Assembly: GCF_900186995.1 (NCBI RefSeq)
Contig: NZ_LT906463.1
Span: 496,001-560,000 of the forward strand
Length of the DNA stretch: 64,000 nucleotides
Direction: 5' to 3'
Source of the DNA: Haemophilus pittmaniae
GTDB lineage: Bacteria > Pseudomonadota > Gammaproteobacteria > Enterobacterales > Pasteurellaceae
Shown: piece after piece, positions 33,936 to 42,077 of the stretch
Numbering within the stretch: the stretch's first letter is position 1
Layout of the letters: each line of letters opens with the position of its first letter
Translations under genes and position numbers: made by a program
The notes under the pieces: generated by a model
Databases searched by the model: none
Seen by the model: the letters and a program-made list of their open reading frames with translations, nothing else
Told to the model about the DNA's origin: nothing

Positions 33936-34690
33936 GTGAGGTTATCGAACAACCTGAGATTAAGCTTTACTTAAATGGGTTGATTTTTACTGGTTGGAAA
34001 TCGCTTTCCATTACCCGTTCATTGGAAGCAATGAGCGGACGATTTGAACTAGGAATTGCAGTGCGTGCGGAAGATGACGTTTCTGTGTTGAAAGTCGGTG
34101 CTGCATTGATGTTGGAGATAAACGGCGAGAGGGCGATTACTGGCTACTTAGATGAACTCAATCAAAGTATCAGTGGTGAGGACAAATCAGTGCGTATTAG
34201 CGGACGAGATAAAACCGCCGATTTGGTGGATTGTTCGGTGATTCACAACAGCTACCACTTCAAAAATCAAAATCTGCAAGAAATTGCCCGCACTTTATGC
34301 ATGCCGTTTGGCATTGATGTGGTGTGGGCAGTACAAAGCCAAGATGCAGCGGAAAAAATCCCAGTGTGGCAAGTGGAGCCGGGCGAAACGGTGTTTGATA
34401 CCTTAACCAAAGCTGCTCGACACAAAGGCGTGTTGGTCACGTCTGACGTGAATGGCAATTTGGTGTTTACCGAACCAAGCACGGAGCCGGTGGGCGAATT
34501 GATTTTAGGGAAAAATCTTTTAGAACTGGAATTGACCGACAGTTGGGCAAATCGCTTTAGCCAGTATCGTGTAATTGGCGATGCCGAGCAAGGCGGCGAA
34601 AAAGGGAGCAACTCCAAAGGCAAGAAAGAAAAAGGCGGTGCGGCGGAAGATCCGGATATTTATTCTGGATCTAAAGGAGAAAAACAATGA
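33932..34690 (+). CDS. Baseplate hub, Mu gpP-like, N-terminal part
   Basis: 252 residues from the ATG at 33932; covers the first two thirds of Mu gpP (late control D-like fold: IKLYLNGLIFTGWKSLSITR, SGRDKTADLVDCSVIH). It ends in a Gly/Lys-rich tail (GSNSKGKKEKGG) and stops in ATGA with the next gene, which encodes the rest of the same family. Confidence 0.85.
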   Translation: MSEVIEQPEIKLYLNGLIFTGWKSLSITRSLEAMSGRFELGIAVRAEDDVSVLKVGAALMLEINGERAITGYLDELNQSISGEDKSVRISGRDKTADLVDCSVIHNSYHFKNQNLQEIARTLCMPFGIDVVWAVQSQDAAEKIPVWQVEPGETVFDTLTKAARHKGVLVTSDVNGNLVFTEPSTEPVGELILGKNLLELELTDSWANRFSQYRVIGDAEQGGEKGSNSKGKKEKGGAAEDPDIYSGSKGEKQ

Positions 34691-35139
34691 GTGCAAGCGG
34701 TTTAAAAGTCGAAGTCACCGATTCTGATATTACGCGCTATCGCCCGATGGTGATTATCGCTGATGATAATATGACAGGGGCGAGCGGTTATCAACGGGCA
34801 ATATGGGAACTTAAACGCAATAAGGCAGAAGCGCAAAAAGCCACGGTGACGGTGCAAGGCTGGCAAAAGCCGGATGGTTCCTTATGGTTGCCCAATGAAA
34901 TTGTGATGCTTACCGCCCCGGAACTGGGTTTTGAACGCCAAGCACGCTTAATTGTGGAAGTGAATTTTACCCTTGATGGCAACGGCACGCGCACGCTGCT
35001 TACCTTAATGCATCGTGATGCCTTTGATGAGCCGGCAGAATCATTAGATGAAGCGCAGAAAGGCAAAAGCAAAGCGAAGAAAAAGGCGAAAAAATCCGGC
35101 AAAGATAATGCTAAAGAATTTACCGATTTCCAGGAATAG
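34687..35139 (+). CDS. Baseplate hub, Mu gpP-like, C-terminal part
   Basis: 150 residues matching the end of Mu gpP: DSDITRYRPMVIIADDN, then AELGFERQARLIVEV-type text and LLTLMHRDAFDE. It has its own SD (AAAGGAG) and start, so the hub is made as two polypeptides here. An old split stabilised by coupling is more likely than a fresh frameshift. Confidence 0.8.
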   Translation: MSASGLKVEVTDSDITRYRPMVIIADDNMTGASGYQRAIWELKRNKAEAQKATVTVQGWQKPDGSLWLPNEIVMLTAPELGFERQARLIVEVNFTLDGNGTRTLLTLMHRDAFDEPAESLDEAQKGKSKAKKKAKKSGKDNAKEFTDFQE

Positions 35140-35142
35140 TTT

Positions 35143-35667
35143 ATGGACGGTTTAAATAAGGTTTTAGCCCCGCTTAAACGCGGTTTAAAGTCGCTGATTT
35201 CACGTGCGGTGGTGTCGATTGTGACGGATTCTTTCAGCCGACAAAATCTACAAGTACGACTGCAAGCCGATGAAGTGGTGGATGATGTAGAGCGTTTTCA
35301 AAATTACGGGCATTCCTCCGTGCCGTTGGGCGGTGAAGCCATTGTGCTTTCCGTCGGTGGCAAGCGGTCGCATTTAGTCGCCATTGTGGTGGAAGACAAA
35401 GACGTGCGTCCGACAGGATTAAAGCCCGGCGATTCTGTGCTGTATCACGCCGAAGGGCATCAGCTGTTATTAACGGAAAGTGGCGAAGCCATTCTGACCT
35501 GTAAAAAATTCACAGTGAATGCTGATGAGATTAACTTTGACGCTCCACAAACGCAATTTAGCGGTGATGTAACTATTATGGGAACATCAACAGCAACAGA
35601 TCACCTTTCAGATGGTAAGAGTGGTGCAAACCACGACCACGAAAAAGGCGTGGGTAAACCGGTGTAA
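35143..35667 (+). CDS. Baseplate spike protein, Mu gp45-like (gpV family)
   Basis: 174 residues with an OB-type domain and a C-terminal repetitive beta region ending SGANHDHEKGVGKP, the usual metal-binding tip. It punctures the outer membrane. SD AGGAA. Confidence 0.88.
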   Translation: MDGLNKVLAPLKRGLKSLISRAVVSIVTDSFSRQNLQVRLQADEVVDDVERFQNYGHSSVPLGGEAIVLSVGGKRSHLVAIVVEDKDVRPTGLKPGDSVLYHAEGHQLLLTESGEAILTCKKFTVNADEINFDAPQTQFSGDVTIMGTSTATDHLSDGKSGANHDHEKGVGKPV

Positions 35668-35672
35668 AAGCA

Positions 35673-36092
35673 ATGTCAGATTTAAGTATTGTGTGGCAAG
35701 ACGGCGAAGGCGATGTGGTTTCGTTGGATTCTGCTTTCTTGATAGATGACGGCTTAACCAATGCCATTGTGATTAGCCTATTCTCCGATGCCCGTGTAGA
35801 TAATCAACGCGGCTGGTGGGGCAATGATTTTGGTCAAAATCAATCCGGACAAGTGGAAATGGGCTCACGCCTGTGGACACTAGCCCGTTCTAAGCAACTT
35901 ACCGATGTGCTCGATGACGCGCAAGCCTACGCAGAAACCGCGCTTCAATGGTTGATTGATGATGGTCACGCGTTGGCTATTGATGTGACGGCAAGCAATC
36001 CTGAACAGGCCGTGCTGTTGTTAAGCGTTGTGGTGACGTTGCCCAATGGGCAAACGGAACAACGTACGTTTTCAGCAGTATGGAGCCTGTAA
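35673..36092 (+). CDS. Baseplate wedge protein, Mu gp46-like
   Basis: 139 residues of the gp46/W-like family: FGQNQSGQVEMGSRLWTLAR is typical. It overlaps the next start by one base. Confidence 0.88.
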   Translation: MSDLSIVWQDGEGDVVSLDSAFLIDDGLTNAIVISLFSDARVDNQRGWWGNDFGQNQSGQVEMGSRLWTLARSKQLTDVLDDAQAYAETALQWLIDDGHALAIDVTASNPEQAVLLLSVVVTLPNGQTEQRTFSAVWSL

Positions 36093-37162
36093 TGCCTTAT
36101 CAATCCCCTACACTTTCTCAACTTGTCAATCAGGGCGAGCAGCAATTTTTAAGCCGATTTCCGGATGTGAAACGCCATTCGGTGGTGTCGGTGTTAAATC
36201 GTATCAATGCGGCATTAAGTGCCGGTGAGCATCAACATCTTGACTGGTTAGCCCGCCAAATTATCCCTACCACCGCGGACGAAGATTACTTATTGGAATA
36301 TTGCGCCTATAAAGGTATTTATCGTAAAGCGGCAAGTGCGGCACAAGGCGTGATTCGTATTGAAGCCGTTAGTGTGGCTGAAATTGCCGAAGGTACCTCG
36401 TGGCGCGATGGGCGTTCCGGTCTCACCTTTGCTGCAGTGCAAACCACGTCGGTGCAAGCCGGTTCCGCCGAAATTGCAGTGCAATGCACGGAAAGCGGCA
36501 GCCAAGGCAATATTGGCGCACAAACCCAACTTGCTTTAATGAATGCTATTTTAGGCGTAAAACCCCAAGCCACCGTGTTGCAAATGAGCGGAGGCACAGA
36601 AATCGAATCCCTTTCTGCCTTATTAAGCCGTTTAATTCAACGCGTACAGTATCCGCCCGCAGGCGGTGCTCCGCATGATTATGTGCGTTGGGCGTTGGAA
36701 GTGAACGGCATTACACGTGCGTGGTGTTTTCCGCGTTATTACGGTGGCGGCACGACGGGCGTGGCGATTGTGTTAGACAATCAGACAGATATTTTACCTA
36801 CCACTCAGGATTGCGAGCGAGTGAAAGCCTATATCAGTGGACACAAGAACACAGTAACGGGACTTTGGGAAGGTATGCCGGCTGGCAATGAGTTGTTTGT
36901 GTTTGCACCTAAAGTAAAAAAACTTGATTTGACAATTCGCTTGGTGCCTGCAACAGAAATAATGAAAGAGGCGGTGAAATCCGCGCTTGTGTCATTATTT
37001 CAGGCCTTGCCTCCTGGTGGTTTACTTTATTTGTCGCATCTACGAGCGACTGTATCGAATGTGATCGGCGAGATGGATAACAGTATTTTATCGTTACAAG
37101 CCGACGTCCAACTTGATAAAGATCAGATACTTGTGTTAGGGGATATTACATGGCAAGCCTAA
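36092..37162 (+). CDS. Baseplate wedge protein J, Mu gp47-like
   Basis: 356 residues of the baseplate J family (LSQLVNQGEQQFLSRFPDVK, ARQIIPTTADEDYLL, GAPHDYVRWALEVNGITRAW). The ATG at 36092 overlaps the gp46 stop. It overlaps gp48 by 13 bases. Confidence 0.92.
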   Translation: MPYQSPTLSQLVNQGEQQFLSRFPDVKRHSVVSVLNRINAALSAGEHQHLDWLARQIIPTTADEDYLLEYCAYKGIYRKAASAAQGVIRIEAVSVAEIAEGTSWRDGRSGLTFAAVQTTSVQAGSAEIAVQCTESGSQGNIGAQTQLALMNAILGVKPQATVLQMSGGTEIESLSALLSRLIQRVQYPPAGGAPHDYVRWALEVNGITRAWCFPRYYGGGTTGVAIVLDNQTDILPTTQDCERVKAYISGHKNTVTGLWEGMPAGNELFVFAPKVKKLDLTIRLVPATEIMKEAVKSALVSLFQALPPGGLLYLSHLRATVSNVIGEMDNSILSLQADVQLDKDQILVLGDITWQA

Positions 37163-37737
37163 CAACCGCTATGTATCTTGATGCAGCATTAAAGCTGCTA
37201 CCGGTTGGTTTAGCTTGGAATCGAGCCCCTGATGGCAATTTGGGCAAGATATTAGCAATTCGGGCCGAACAATTAAGTCGAGTGAACGATACGGCGCATC
37301 AACTCGTAAAAGAGCGCATGCTTAGCAATGCTTTTATTTTATTGGAGGACTGGGAAGCCTTTTATGGACTGCCAGAATGCACGGAAATCAACACCATTGA
37401 AGCACGCCGTGCGGCATTGATTGCCAAGGATAACGAAGTCGGCTCATTTAACAAGCACTATCTAGAAGAACAAGCTGCTCATAATGGCTATCACATTAGA
37501 GTCATAAGCCATTACCCACATCATTGTTTGCGTGATTGCATGCAACCACTCTATCCACAAGAGAATGCGTGGAAGGTCTTTATATACACAACAAGTCGCA
37601 ATGTCCGAAATATGACATGTTTAGAGGACGTTACGAATGAGTTAGTGATGTTTGAGCGTTCGAAAGTGGAATGTTTTTTAAAACGGCTTTGTTATGCGCA
37701 TTTGGAATTGGTTTTTATTTATGAGGAAGAACAATAA
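37150..37737 (+). CDS. Baseplate/tail protein, Mu gp48-like (DUF2313)
   Basis: 195 residues; the segment LKLLPVGLAWNRAPDGNLGK is characteristic of DUF2313 proteins. It links the wedge to the fibre, whose gene follows with a one-base overlap. Confidence 0.9.
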   Translation: MASLTTAMYLDAALKLLPVGLAWNRAPDGNLGKILAIRAEQLSRVNDTAHQLVKERMLSNAFILLEDWEAFYGLPECTEINTIEARRAALIAKDNEVGSFNKHYLEEQAAHNGYHIRVISHYPHHCLRDCMQPLYPQENAWKVFIYTTSRNVRNMTCLEDVTNELVMFERSKVECFLKRLCYAHLELVFIYEEEQ

Positions 37738-38486
37738 TGTACGCATTAGATAATTCGTCCGGTGTTACGGTTATGCCACCGGTTAAGATTCAACAGTATC
37801 AACATGATGCTCCGCGTTGGTTTACCGAAGGTGGAAATGGCGTCGCACCGAGCTATCCAGGAGCGGACTGGTTCAATATTGTGCAGGCTGAATTGTTAGG
37901 TGTGCTTTCAGCCGCAAAAATAACCCCTGAAAAAAATGAATTAAATCAACTCGCATCTGCGATTAAGCAGATTATTTTAAACACTACTGGCGAATTAACA
38001 TCACTTCGGGAAGTGTTTGTCGGCATTCCTATACCATATCCGCTATCTTCGGTGCCCGCAGGTTATCTGGCCATGAATGGACAGCGATTTGATACTCAAC
38101 GTTATCCTAAATTGGCGCAAAAATATCCATCAGGACAGCTGCCTGACCTGCGCGGAGAATTTCTTCGTGGCTGGGATAATGGTCGTGGCGTTGATGCTGG
38201 CCGCGGTTTATTAAGCCAGCAATTCGGATCATTGCTAGTGCAGGAGGCGAATTATATAGTCAACAACGTTGTGTCACCATCAGGCAACACAGCCGAAAAT
38301 CAAGGATGGGATAAAACTGATTCGGGTTTAAGTAATCGGATAAAAATGACGACAGCCGTCGCCGACAATCCGACGGCCAACTGGTACGCCGTGCCTGGTA
38401 CTTACGCGACCGACGCACAGATACCTTATGTAGGCATGGCGCGGCCACGAAATATCACTTTTAACTATATCTGCTTGGCCGATTAA
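37737..38486 (+). CDS. Mu-like tail fibre with collar/tip domain shared with the P2-like phage
   Basis: 249 residues. The short N-terminal part (about 1-85) attaches to the baseplate. The rest is a tail-collar type domain and receptor tip (GIPIPYPLSSVPAGYLAMNG, GEFLRGWDNGRG, NITFNYICLAD). The C-terminal 165 residues are closely related to the P2-like fibre at 53579-54484, while the N-terminal parts are unrelated, indicating tip exchange. Confidence 0.88.
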   Translation: MYALDNSSGVTVMPPVKIQQYQHDAPRWFTEGGNGVAPSYPGADWFNIVQAELLGVLSAAKITPEKNELNQLASAIKQIILNTTGELTSLREVFVGIPIPYPLSSVPAGYLAMNGQRFDTQRYPKLAQKYPSGQLPDLRGEFLRGWDNGRGVDAGRGLLSQQFGSLLVQEANYIVNNVVSPSGNTAENQGWDKTDSGLSNRIKMTTAVADNPTANWYAVPGTYATDAQIPYVGMARPRNITFNYICLAD

Positions 38487-38495
38487 GGGGGATTT

Positions 38496-39251
38496 ATGGC
38501 AGTAAAATTTAATGCCGAAGGCTTTGCCACCACTAGTGGTGAAATCACCGTCTATACCACGGATTATCAAGGGATTTACAGCCACGGCGCCATCGAATAT
38601 GTGAGCGAAGGTGGAAGCCTTGCGGCAGGTAGCTATTTAGATGCTCCACCACCGGAAAAAGAAGGGTTTGTGGTTGTGCGAGCTGAAAATGGATGGAGTT
38701 ATCAGGCCGATAACCGAGGAGTTTATTACCGCACGGATACCGGTGAAAAGGTGGAATATTTAAAACTTGGAGAGCTCCCTGAAAACTTAACCAAAATCGA
38801 ACCACTTAGTTTGCCATGTAAATGGGATGGCGAAAAATGGGTTGTTGATACAACAAAACAAGCTGAGCTTTATGCTAATGCAGCAAGTCGATTGGTTGAT
38901 GGTATCGACTCGAAGGCAGCAGAAATCTACAAGTATTGGACGCGTTTTGAGTCCGAATATCGCGAGCGCCAAGCGGCAGCAAACGCATTTAAATCCGCTG
39001 GCTATCAAGGCGAAGTAAGCCGTTATATTGCTGATTTTGCGCGCCATGCGGGAATCGACAATAAAACTGCAACGGACTTGATTTTAGTGCAGGCAGAAGG
39101 GCTTGAGAAGCTGCAGATGGAACTCGCGAATCAACGGATGCGTAAGTATGAAATTAAAACGCCGAATTTAACGCTGGATCAAATGCAAGCAATCTATGAC
39201 GACATTATTTCAACCATGGATAAACTTTTGGAGGCATACAAAAATGGCTAA
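38496..39251 (+). CDS. Tail fibre assembly protein (Mu-like phage)
   Basis: 251 residues. The first 130 or so are nearly the same as in the P2-like protein at 54494-55240 (MAVKFNAEGFATTSGEITVY), then they diverge. It follows the fibre tip gene in both phages, which supports a chaperone or tip-cap role. The C-terminal half is helical. Confidence 0.8.
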   Translation: MAVKFNAEGFATTSGEITVYTTDYQGIYSHGAIEYVSEGGSLAAGSYLDAPPPEKEGFVVVRAENGWSYQADNRGVYYRTDTGEKVEYLKLGELPENLTKIEPLSLPCKWDGEKWVVDTTKQAELYANAASRLVDGIDSKAAEIYKYWTRFESEYRERQAAANAFKSAGYQGEVSRYIADFARHAGIDNKTATDLILVQAEGLEKLQMELANQRMRKYEIKTPNLTLDQMQAIYDDIISTMDKLLEAYKNG

Positions 39252-39729
39252 CCGTATTTATCTTGCTTTTTATAAGCATAAACGCAGCTTTCTGAAAGAG
39301 CCATTAAAAGCCGTAGCTGATGCAGTAACGAGATTTTTCACAAAAGGTAAATACTCCCATTGCGAGCTAACGGTCGAGCGAATGGAATTCACTCAAGGCA
39401 ATCATTACGAGAACGAAACTGTGTTTGATTGCTATTCTGCATCTGTACAAGACGGCGGTGTGCGCTGTAAGCAAATTGACGTGTCAGACCAATCTAAATG
39501 GGATTTGTTGGCCATTGATGGTGTAACCGAGGAACAAATTAAAGCGTATTTTGCAAAAACTGTCGGACATACCTATGACTGGTGGGGCGCATTGGGCGTG
39601 GTCTTAGGTATTAAACAAAAACGGAGTAAGTATTTCTGTTCGGAATGGTGCTTTAACGCAATTTATAACAGTGATGAAGGTTGGCGTTTTAGCCCAAACC
39701 AACTTGCAGCGATGGTGAAAAATGGATAA
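39244..39729 (+). CDS. Papain-like (NlpC/P60-type permuted) enzyme in the tail region
   Basis: 161 residues with a likely catalytic His in GKYSHCELT and Cys in YFCSEWC, plus DWWGALG. This layout fits the YiiX-like permuted papain fold; activity could be a peptidase, amidase or lipid hydrolase. The ATG at 39244 overlaps the previous stop by eight bases. Confidence 0.65.
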   Translation: MANRIYLAFYKHKRSFLKEPLKAVADAVTRFFTKGKYSHCELTVERMEFTQGNHYENETVFDCYSASVQDGGVRCKQIDVSDQSKWDLLAIDGVTEEQIKAYFAKTVGHTYDWWGALGVVLGIKQKRSKYFCSEWCFNAIYNSDEGWRFSPNQLAAMVKNG

Positions 39730-40090
39730 AACAACGATTAACCTTTACCGTGGTGATGACGAGGCATGCACTGTTCGACTGTTTGAAAAACTGCCGGATA
39801 AAACATTAAAGCCGCTCGATTTAAGTGATGTGGCGCGCTTTGATTTATGGGCGAAAGTCAGAGGCAAAGCCGTGCTAACGCTATCATCCACAACAGGTGA
39901 AATTGAAGTTGTAGATGCCCAAGGCGGTGTTATCAAGCTTAATATTAGCCACAACTTAACCAAGGAGGCAACATGGTCACAAGCCGGTTACGATTTGCAA
40001 ACTGTATCTCATAGCGGACGAATAAAAACGCCAATCCGCAATGGGAGAATTAACTTGCAGTTTGATTATACTCCAGTGCCGGGTGACTAA
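39722..40090 (+). CDS. Phage protein, unknown (baseplate-region)
   Basis: 122 residues, beta-rich, starting MDKTTINLYRGDDEACTVRL. The pattern of a 'structural element plus ATVxL' start resembles small upper-baseplate domains, but the match is weak. Overlaps the previous gene by eight bases. Confidence 0.6.
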   Translation: MDKTTINLYRGDDEACTVRLFEKLPDKTLKPLDLSDVARFDLWAKVRGKAVLTLSSTTGEIEVVDAQGGVIKLNISHNLTKEATWSQAGYDLQTVSHSGRIKTPIRNGRINLQFDYTPVPGD

Positions 40091-40091
40091 G

Positions 40092-40244
40092 ATGTGTGAA
40101 ATTATAGCAATCATCGAACCACCACAAGAGATTGTTGCAGTGGTTGAGGCGACAACAGAAGTAACATCGCTAAATGAAATCGAATTATTAAAAATTTACG
40201 AACAGGGAAAGGAGGATTTTTATCATGGCAAAAACACCAACTAA
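40092..40244 (+). CDS. Small acidic protein, unknown
   Basis: 50 residues from ATG at 40092, one base after the previous stop; contains EPPQEIVAVVEATTEVTSLN. Function unknown. It overlaps the next gene by 20 bases. Confidence 0.5.
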   Translation: MCEIIAIIEPPQEIVAVVEATTEVTSLNEIELLKIYEQGKEDFYHGKNTN

Positions 40245-40965
40245 AGACGACCAACCATTTATTTATCAACTAGGGAAAGATATCGCTAGACTAGGGTTTG
40301 AAATTGAAAAGCTTAAAAATAAGTCTGTGAAAGCGGTACGAATTGTCGTGCCAGCAAAACCAGAAAAATATCAACAATATTGGCTTAAAGCAGTAATTAA
40401 CTTACCGCCTGAGTGTCAAAATGCAATTTGCATAAAATCAAAAAACGGCGAAGTCAGTCTCGTTAAAACTGAAGAAACTCTATCTGTTTACGCTGAGTAT
40501 AACGTAAGCGAGTTTTATCTAGCTCCTATCTACAGGCTTGAGGCTGATACAATTACCGCAGTACTTGACCAGCAACAGATAAATGACATTAATGATGCAC
40601 AAGAGCGCGAAGAACGTGAACGCAAAGAGCAACAAGAGCGCGATAAACACATTTATAAATATCTCGCAAAATGGCTCACGGACAATTACCTTGAAAGCGT
40701 TAGAGCTAAAGCAGGCACAACCCGCGACTATGAACTCATGGGCATCAAAGTTTATGTAAATAAAAACGGGTTAAAAGCATTGCTTGACAAACCATTTGAA
40801 CGAAACAGCAATATGCCTACGCTGGCTATTGATGAGTCAACCTATGCTGACGCTAAAGAGGCTATGTTAACCGAGAAAGCTCGCATTGACCGTGGCGAGG
40901 TTGATTTGAGTATAGCGAGTGATTTCAACGTGGTGGATTACCGTTACATTGACGATATGCTTTAA
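40225..40965 (+). CDS. Unknown late-region protein with charged helix
   Basis: 246 residues. A beta-rich N-terminal half is followed by a Glu/Arg/Gln-rich helix (about 125-145) and an alpha-helical C-terminus. SD GGAAAGGAGG is strong. No recognised domain. It lies between the tail genes and the methyltransferase, a usual place for accessory genes. Confidence 0.65.
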   Translation: MAKTPTKDDQPFIYQLGKDIARLGFEIEKLKNKSVKAVRIVVPAKPEKYQQYWLKAVINLPPECQNAICIKSKNGEVSLVKTEETLSVYAEYNVSEFYLAPIYRLEADTITAVLDQQQINDINDAQEREERERKEQQERDKHIYKYLAKWLTDNYLESVRAKAGTTRDYELMGIKVYVNKNGLKALLDKPFERNSNMPTLAIDESTYADAKEAMLTEKARIDRGEVDLSIASDFNVVDYRYIDDML

Positions 40966-40969
40966 TAAT

Positions 40970-40997
40970 AAAGTGCGGTCAATTTTGGCCGCATTTT
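40970..40997. terminator. Inverted uptake-sequence pair acting as terminator
   Basis: AAAGTGCGGTC and GGCCGCATTTT pair around AATTTT just after the stop at 40965. It closes the tail transcript. Confidence 0.65.
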
Positions 40998-41014
40998 GTT
41001 GCTAGTTTATAAGG

Positions 41015-41020
41015 TATAAT
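41015..41020 (+). promoter_or_regulatory. -10 element ahead of the methyltransferase
   Basis: A perfect TATAAT four bases before the ACAA tract. The -35 region is weak (ATTTTG at 40993 with a 16-base gap). If used, transcription begins within the repeat tract and the whole 5' leader is the tract. Confidence 0.5.
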
Positions 41021-41024
41021 AATG

Positions 41025-41078
41025 ACAAACAAACAAACAAACAAACAAACAAACAAACAAACAAACAAACAAACAAAC
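41025..41078 (+). repeat. (ACAA)13 tetranucleotide repeat before the methyltransferase
   Basis: Thirteen full ACAA units plus AC fill the space between the -10 element and the methyltransferase ribosome-binding site (GGAG, 41079-41082). An ATG at 41022 opens a frame through the tract (Thr-Asn-Lys-Gln repeats) that stops at 41096 with 13 units. With 12 or 15 units it would be in frame with the methyltransferase. Such tracts cause phase variation in Haemophilus. Confidence 0.9.
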
Positions 41079-41088
41079 GGAGCGTACT

Positions 41089-41919
41089 ATGTATAAACAA
41101 GCACCGCTACCGTTCGTCGGACAAAAGCGCCAATTTTTAAAACACTTTGAAGTCGTACTGAACGAAAACATCCCCGGGGATGGTGACGACTGGACGATTA
41201 TCGATACATTTGGCGGGAGCGGTTTACTAAGCCACGCTGCTAAACAACTCAAGCCTAAAGCACGTGTAATTTATAACGACTTTGATGGGTATGCAGAGCG
41301 CATTAAACATATCGACGACATTAACCGCTTGCGTGCGCAAATTGCCGCGTTGTTAGTTGATATCCCACGTCAAAAGCGCATCACCGACAAAGCGCTCAAG
41401 GCACAGATTATTGACACAATCAAAGCGTTTGACGGTTATATTGACCTCGCTACGCTAACAAGTTGGCTGTTGTTTTCAGGACAACAGGTTGGCACATTTG
41501 AGGAGTTGTTTGCCAAGGATTTTTGGCACTGCATACGCCAGTCAGACTATCCATCTGCAGACGGTTATTTGGATGGGATAGAGGTGGTTTCTGAGTCGTT
41601 TCACACGTTACTACCACGCTTTAGTGCCGACCAACAGGCGGTATTTGTTTTAGACCCACCTTACCTATGCACCAGACAAGAGAGTTACAAACAGGCTCAT
41701 TACTTTGATTTAATCGACTTCTTGCGATTAGTCAACATCACTCGGCCACCGTATATCTTCTTCTCGTCCACTAAGAGCGAGTTTGTGCGGTTTATTGAGT
41801 ACATGGTCGAAGACAAGGTTGATAATTGGGAGGCTTTCTACAACTCCGAGCGCGTAGTTGTTAAGGCTTCAGCAAGTTATTCCGGGAAGTATGAAGATAA
41901 CATGGTTTATAAGTTTTAA
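41089..41919 (+). CDS. DNA adenine methyltransferase (Dam/D12 class), likely phase-variable
   Basis: 276 residues with Dam-type motifs: PFVGQKRQFLKHF (motif X), DTFGGSGLLSH (motif I, SAM binding) and VLDPPYLC (motif IV, DPPY catalytic). The gene occupies the mom position of Mu, where DNA modification protects phage DNA. It has its own SD and ATG, so the upstream tract may tune rather than simply switch translation. Confidence 0.88.
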   Translation: MYKQAPLPFVGQKRQFLKHFEVVLNENIPGDGDDWTIIDTFGGSGLLSHAAKQLKPKARVIYNDFDGYAERIKHIDDINRLRAQIAALLVDIPRQKRITDKALKAQIIDTIKAFDGYIDLATLTSWLLFSGQQVGTFEELFAKDFWHCIRQSDYPSADGYLDGIEVVSESFHTLLPRFSADQQAVFVLDPPYLCTRQESYKQAHYFDLIDFLRLVNITRPPYIFFSSTKSEFVRFIEYMVEDKVDNWEAFYNSERVVVKASASYSGKYEDNMVYKF

Positions 41920-41931
41920 GACTTAAAATTT

Positions 41932-41966
41932 AAACGCCCTTTAATGATGATTTAAAGGGCGTTTTT
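41932..41966. terminator. Terminator after the methyltransferase
   Basis: AAACGCCCTTTAA and TTTAAAGGGCGTTT pair around a short loop with TTTT after it. Last transcriptional signal of the Mu-like phage. Confidence 0.8.
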
Positions 41967-42019
41967 GTATCTCAAATTTAATGATTTTTAACCGCTTAAA
42001 ATGGGATATTGCTAAAAAA

Positions 42020-42072
42020 TCAAAATTCTCACTTTTAGCGGTCACGTTTCTCAAAATTCGCGAACGGCTACA
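42020..42072 (-). promoter_or_regulatory. Mu-like right end with transposase sites R1 and R2
   Basis: Read inward on the minus strand: TGTA at the end, TGAGAAA starting at base 20 (R1) and TGAGAAT at base 42 (R2). The 22-bp R1-R2 spacing is the same as in Mu. R2 (CCGCTAAAAGTGAGAATT) is close to the left site at 7702-7721. Confidence 0.75.
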
Positions 42073-42077
42073 CCAAG
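42073..42077 (+). repeat. 5-bp target duplication CCAAG, right copy
   Basis: CCAAG directly follows the TACA right end and pairs with the copy at 7509-7513. Confidence 0.92.

Larger units (their letters stand above)
7514..42072 (+). mobile_element. Complete Mu-like transposable prophage, 34,559 bp
   Basis: Ends are TGTA (7514) and TACA (42072), each with TGAGAAA starting 20 bases in on the appropriate strand, and CCAAG flanks both sides. Inside are all expected modules: repressor, Ner, A, B, Gam, GemA, Mor, amidase and spanins, gp26-gp31-like packaging and head genes, protease/scaffold, capsid, sheath, tube, gp41/42, tape measure, baseplate, fibre, and a methyltransferase where Mu has mom. 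No disabling mutation was seen, so it may be able to move. Confidence 0.93.

Noticed and set aside
36400-36891. Short plus ORFs in other frames of the baseplate J gene
   Set aside because: No ribosome-binding sites; the main frame is strongly conserved.
41007-41252. Minus ORF with repeated CLFV residues
   Set aside because: It is the antisense reading of the ACAA tract and the start of the methyltransferase; no start signals.
7533-42053. TGAGAAA/TTTCTCA taken as the true ends of the Mu-like element
   Set aside because: Flanking five-base sequences (TAATA and AAATT) do not match. The ends TGTA/TACA give an exact CCAAG duplication and restore the capsid frame.
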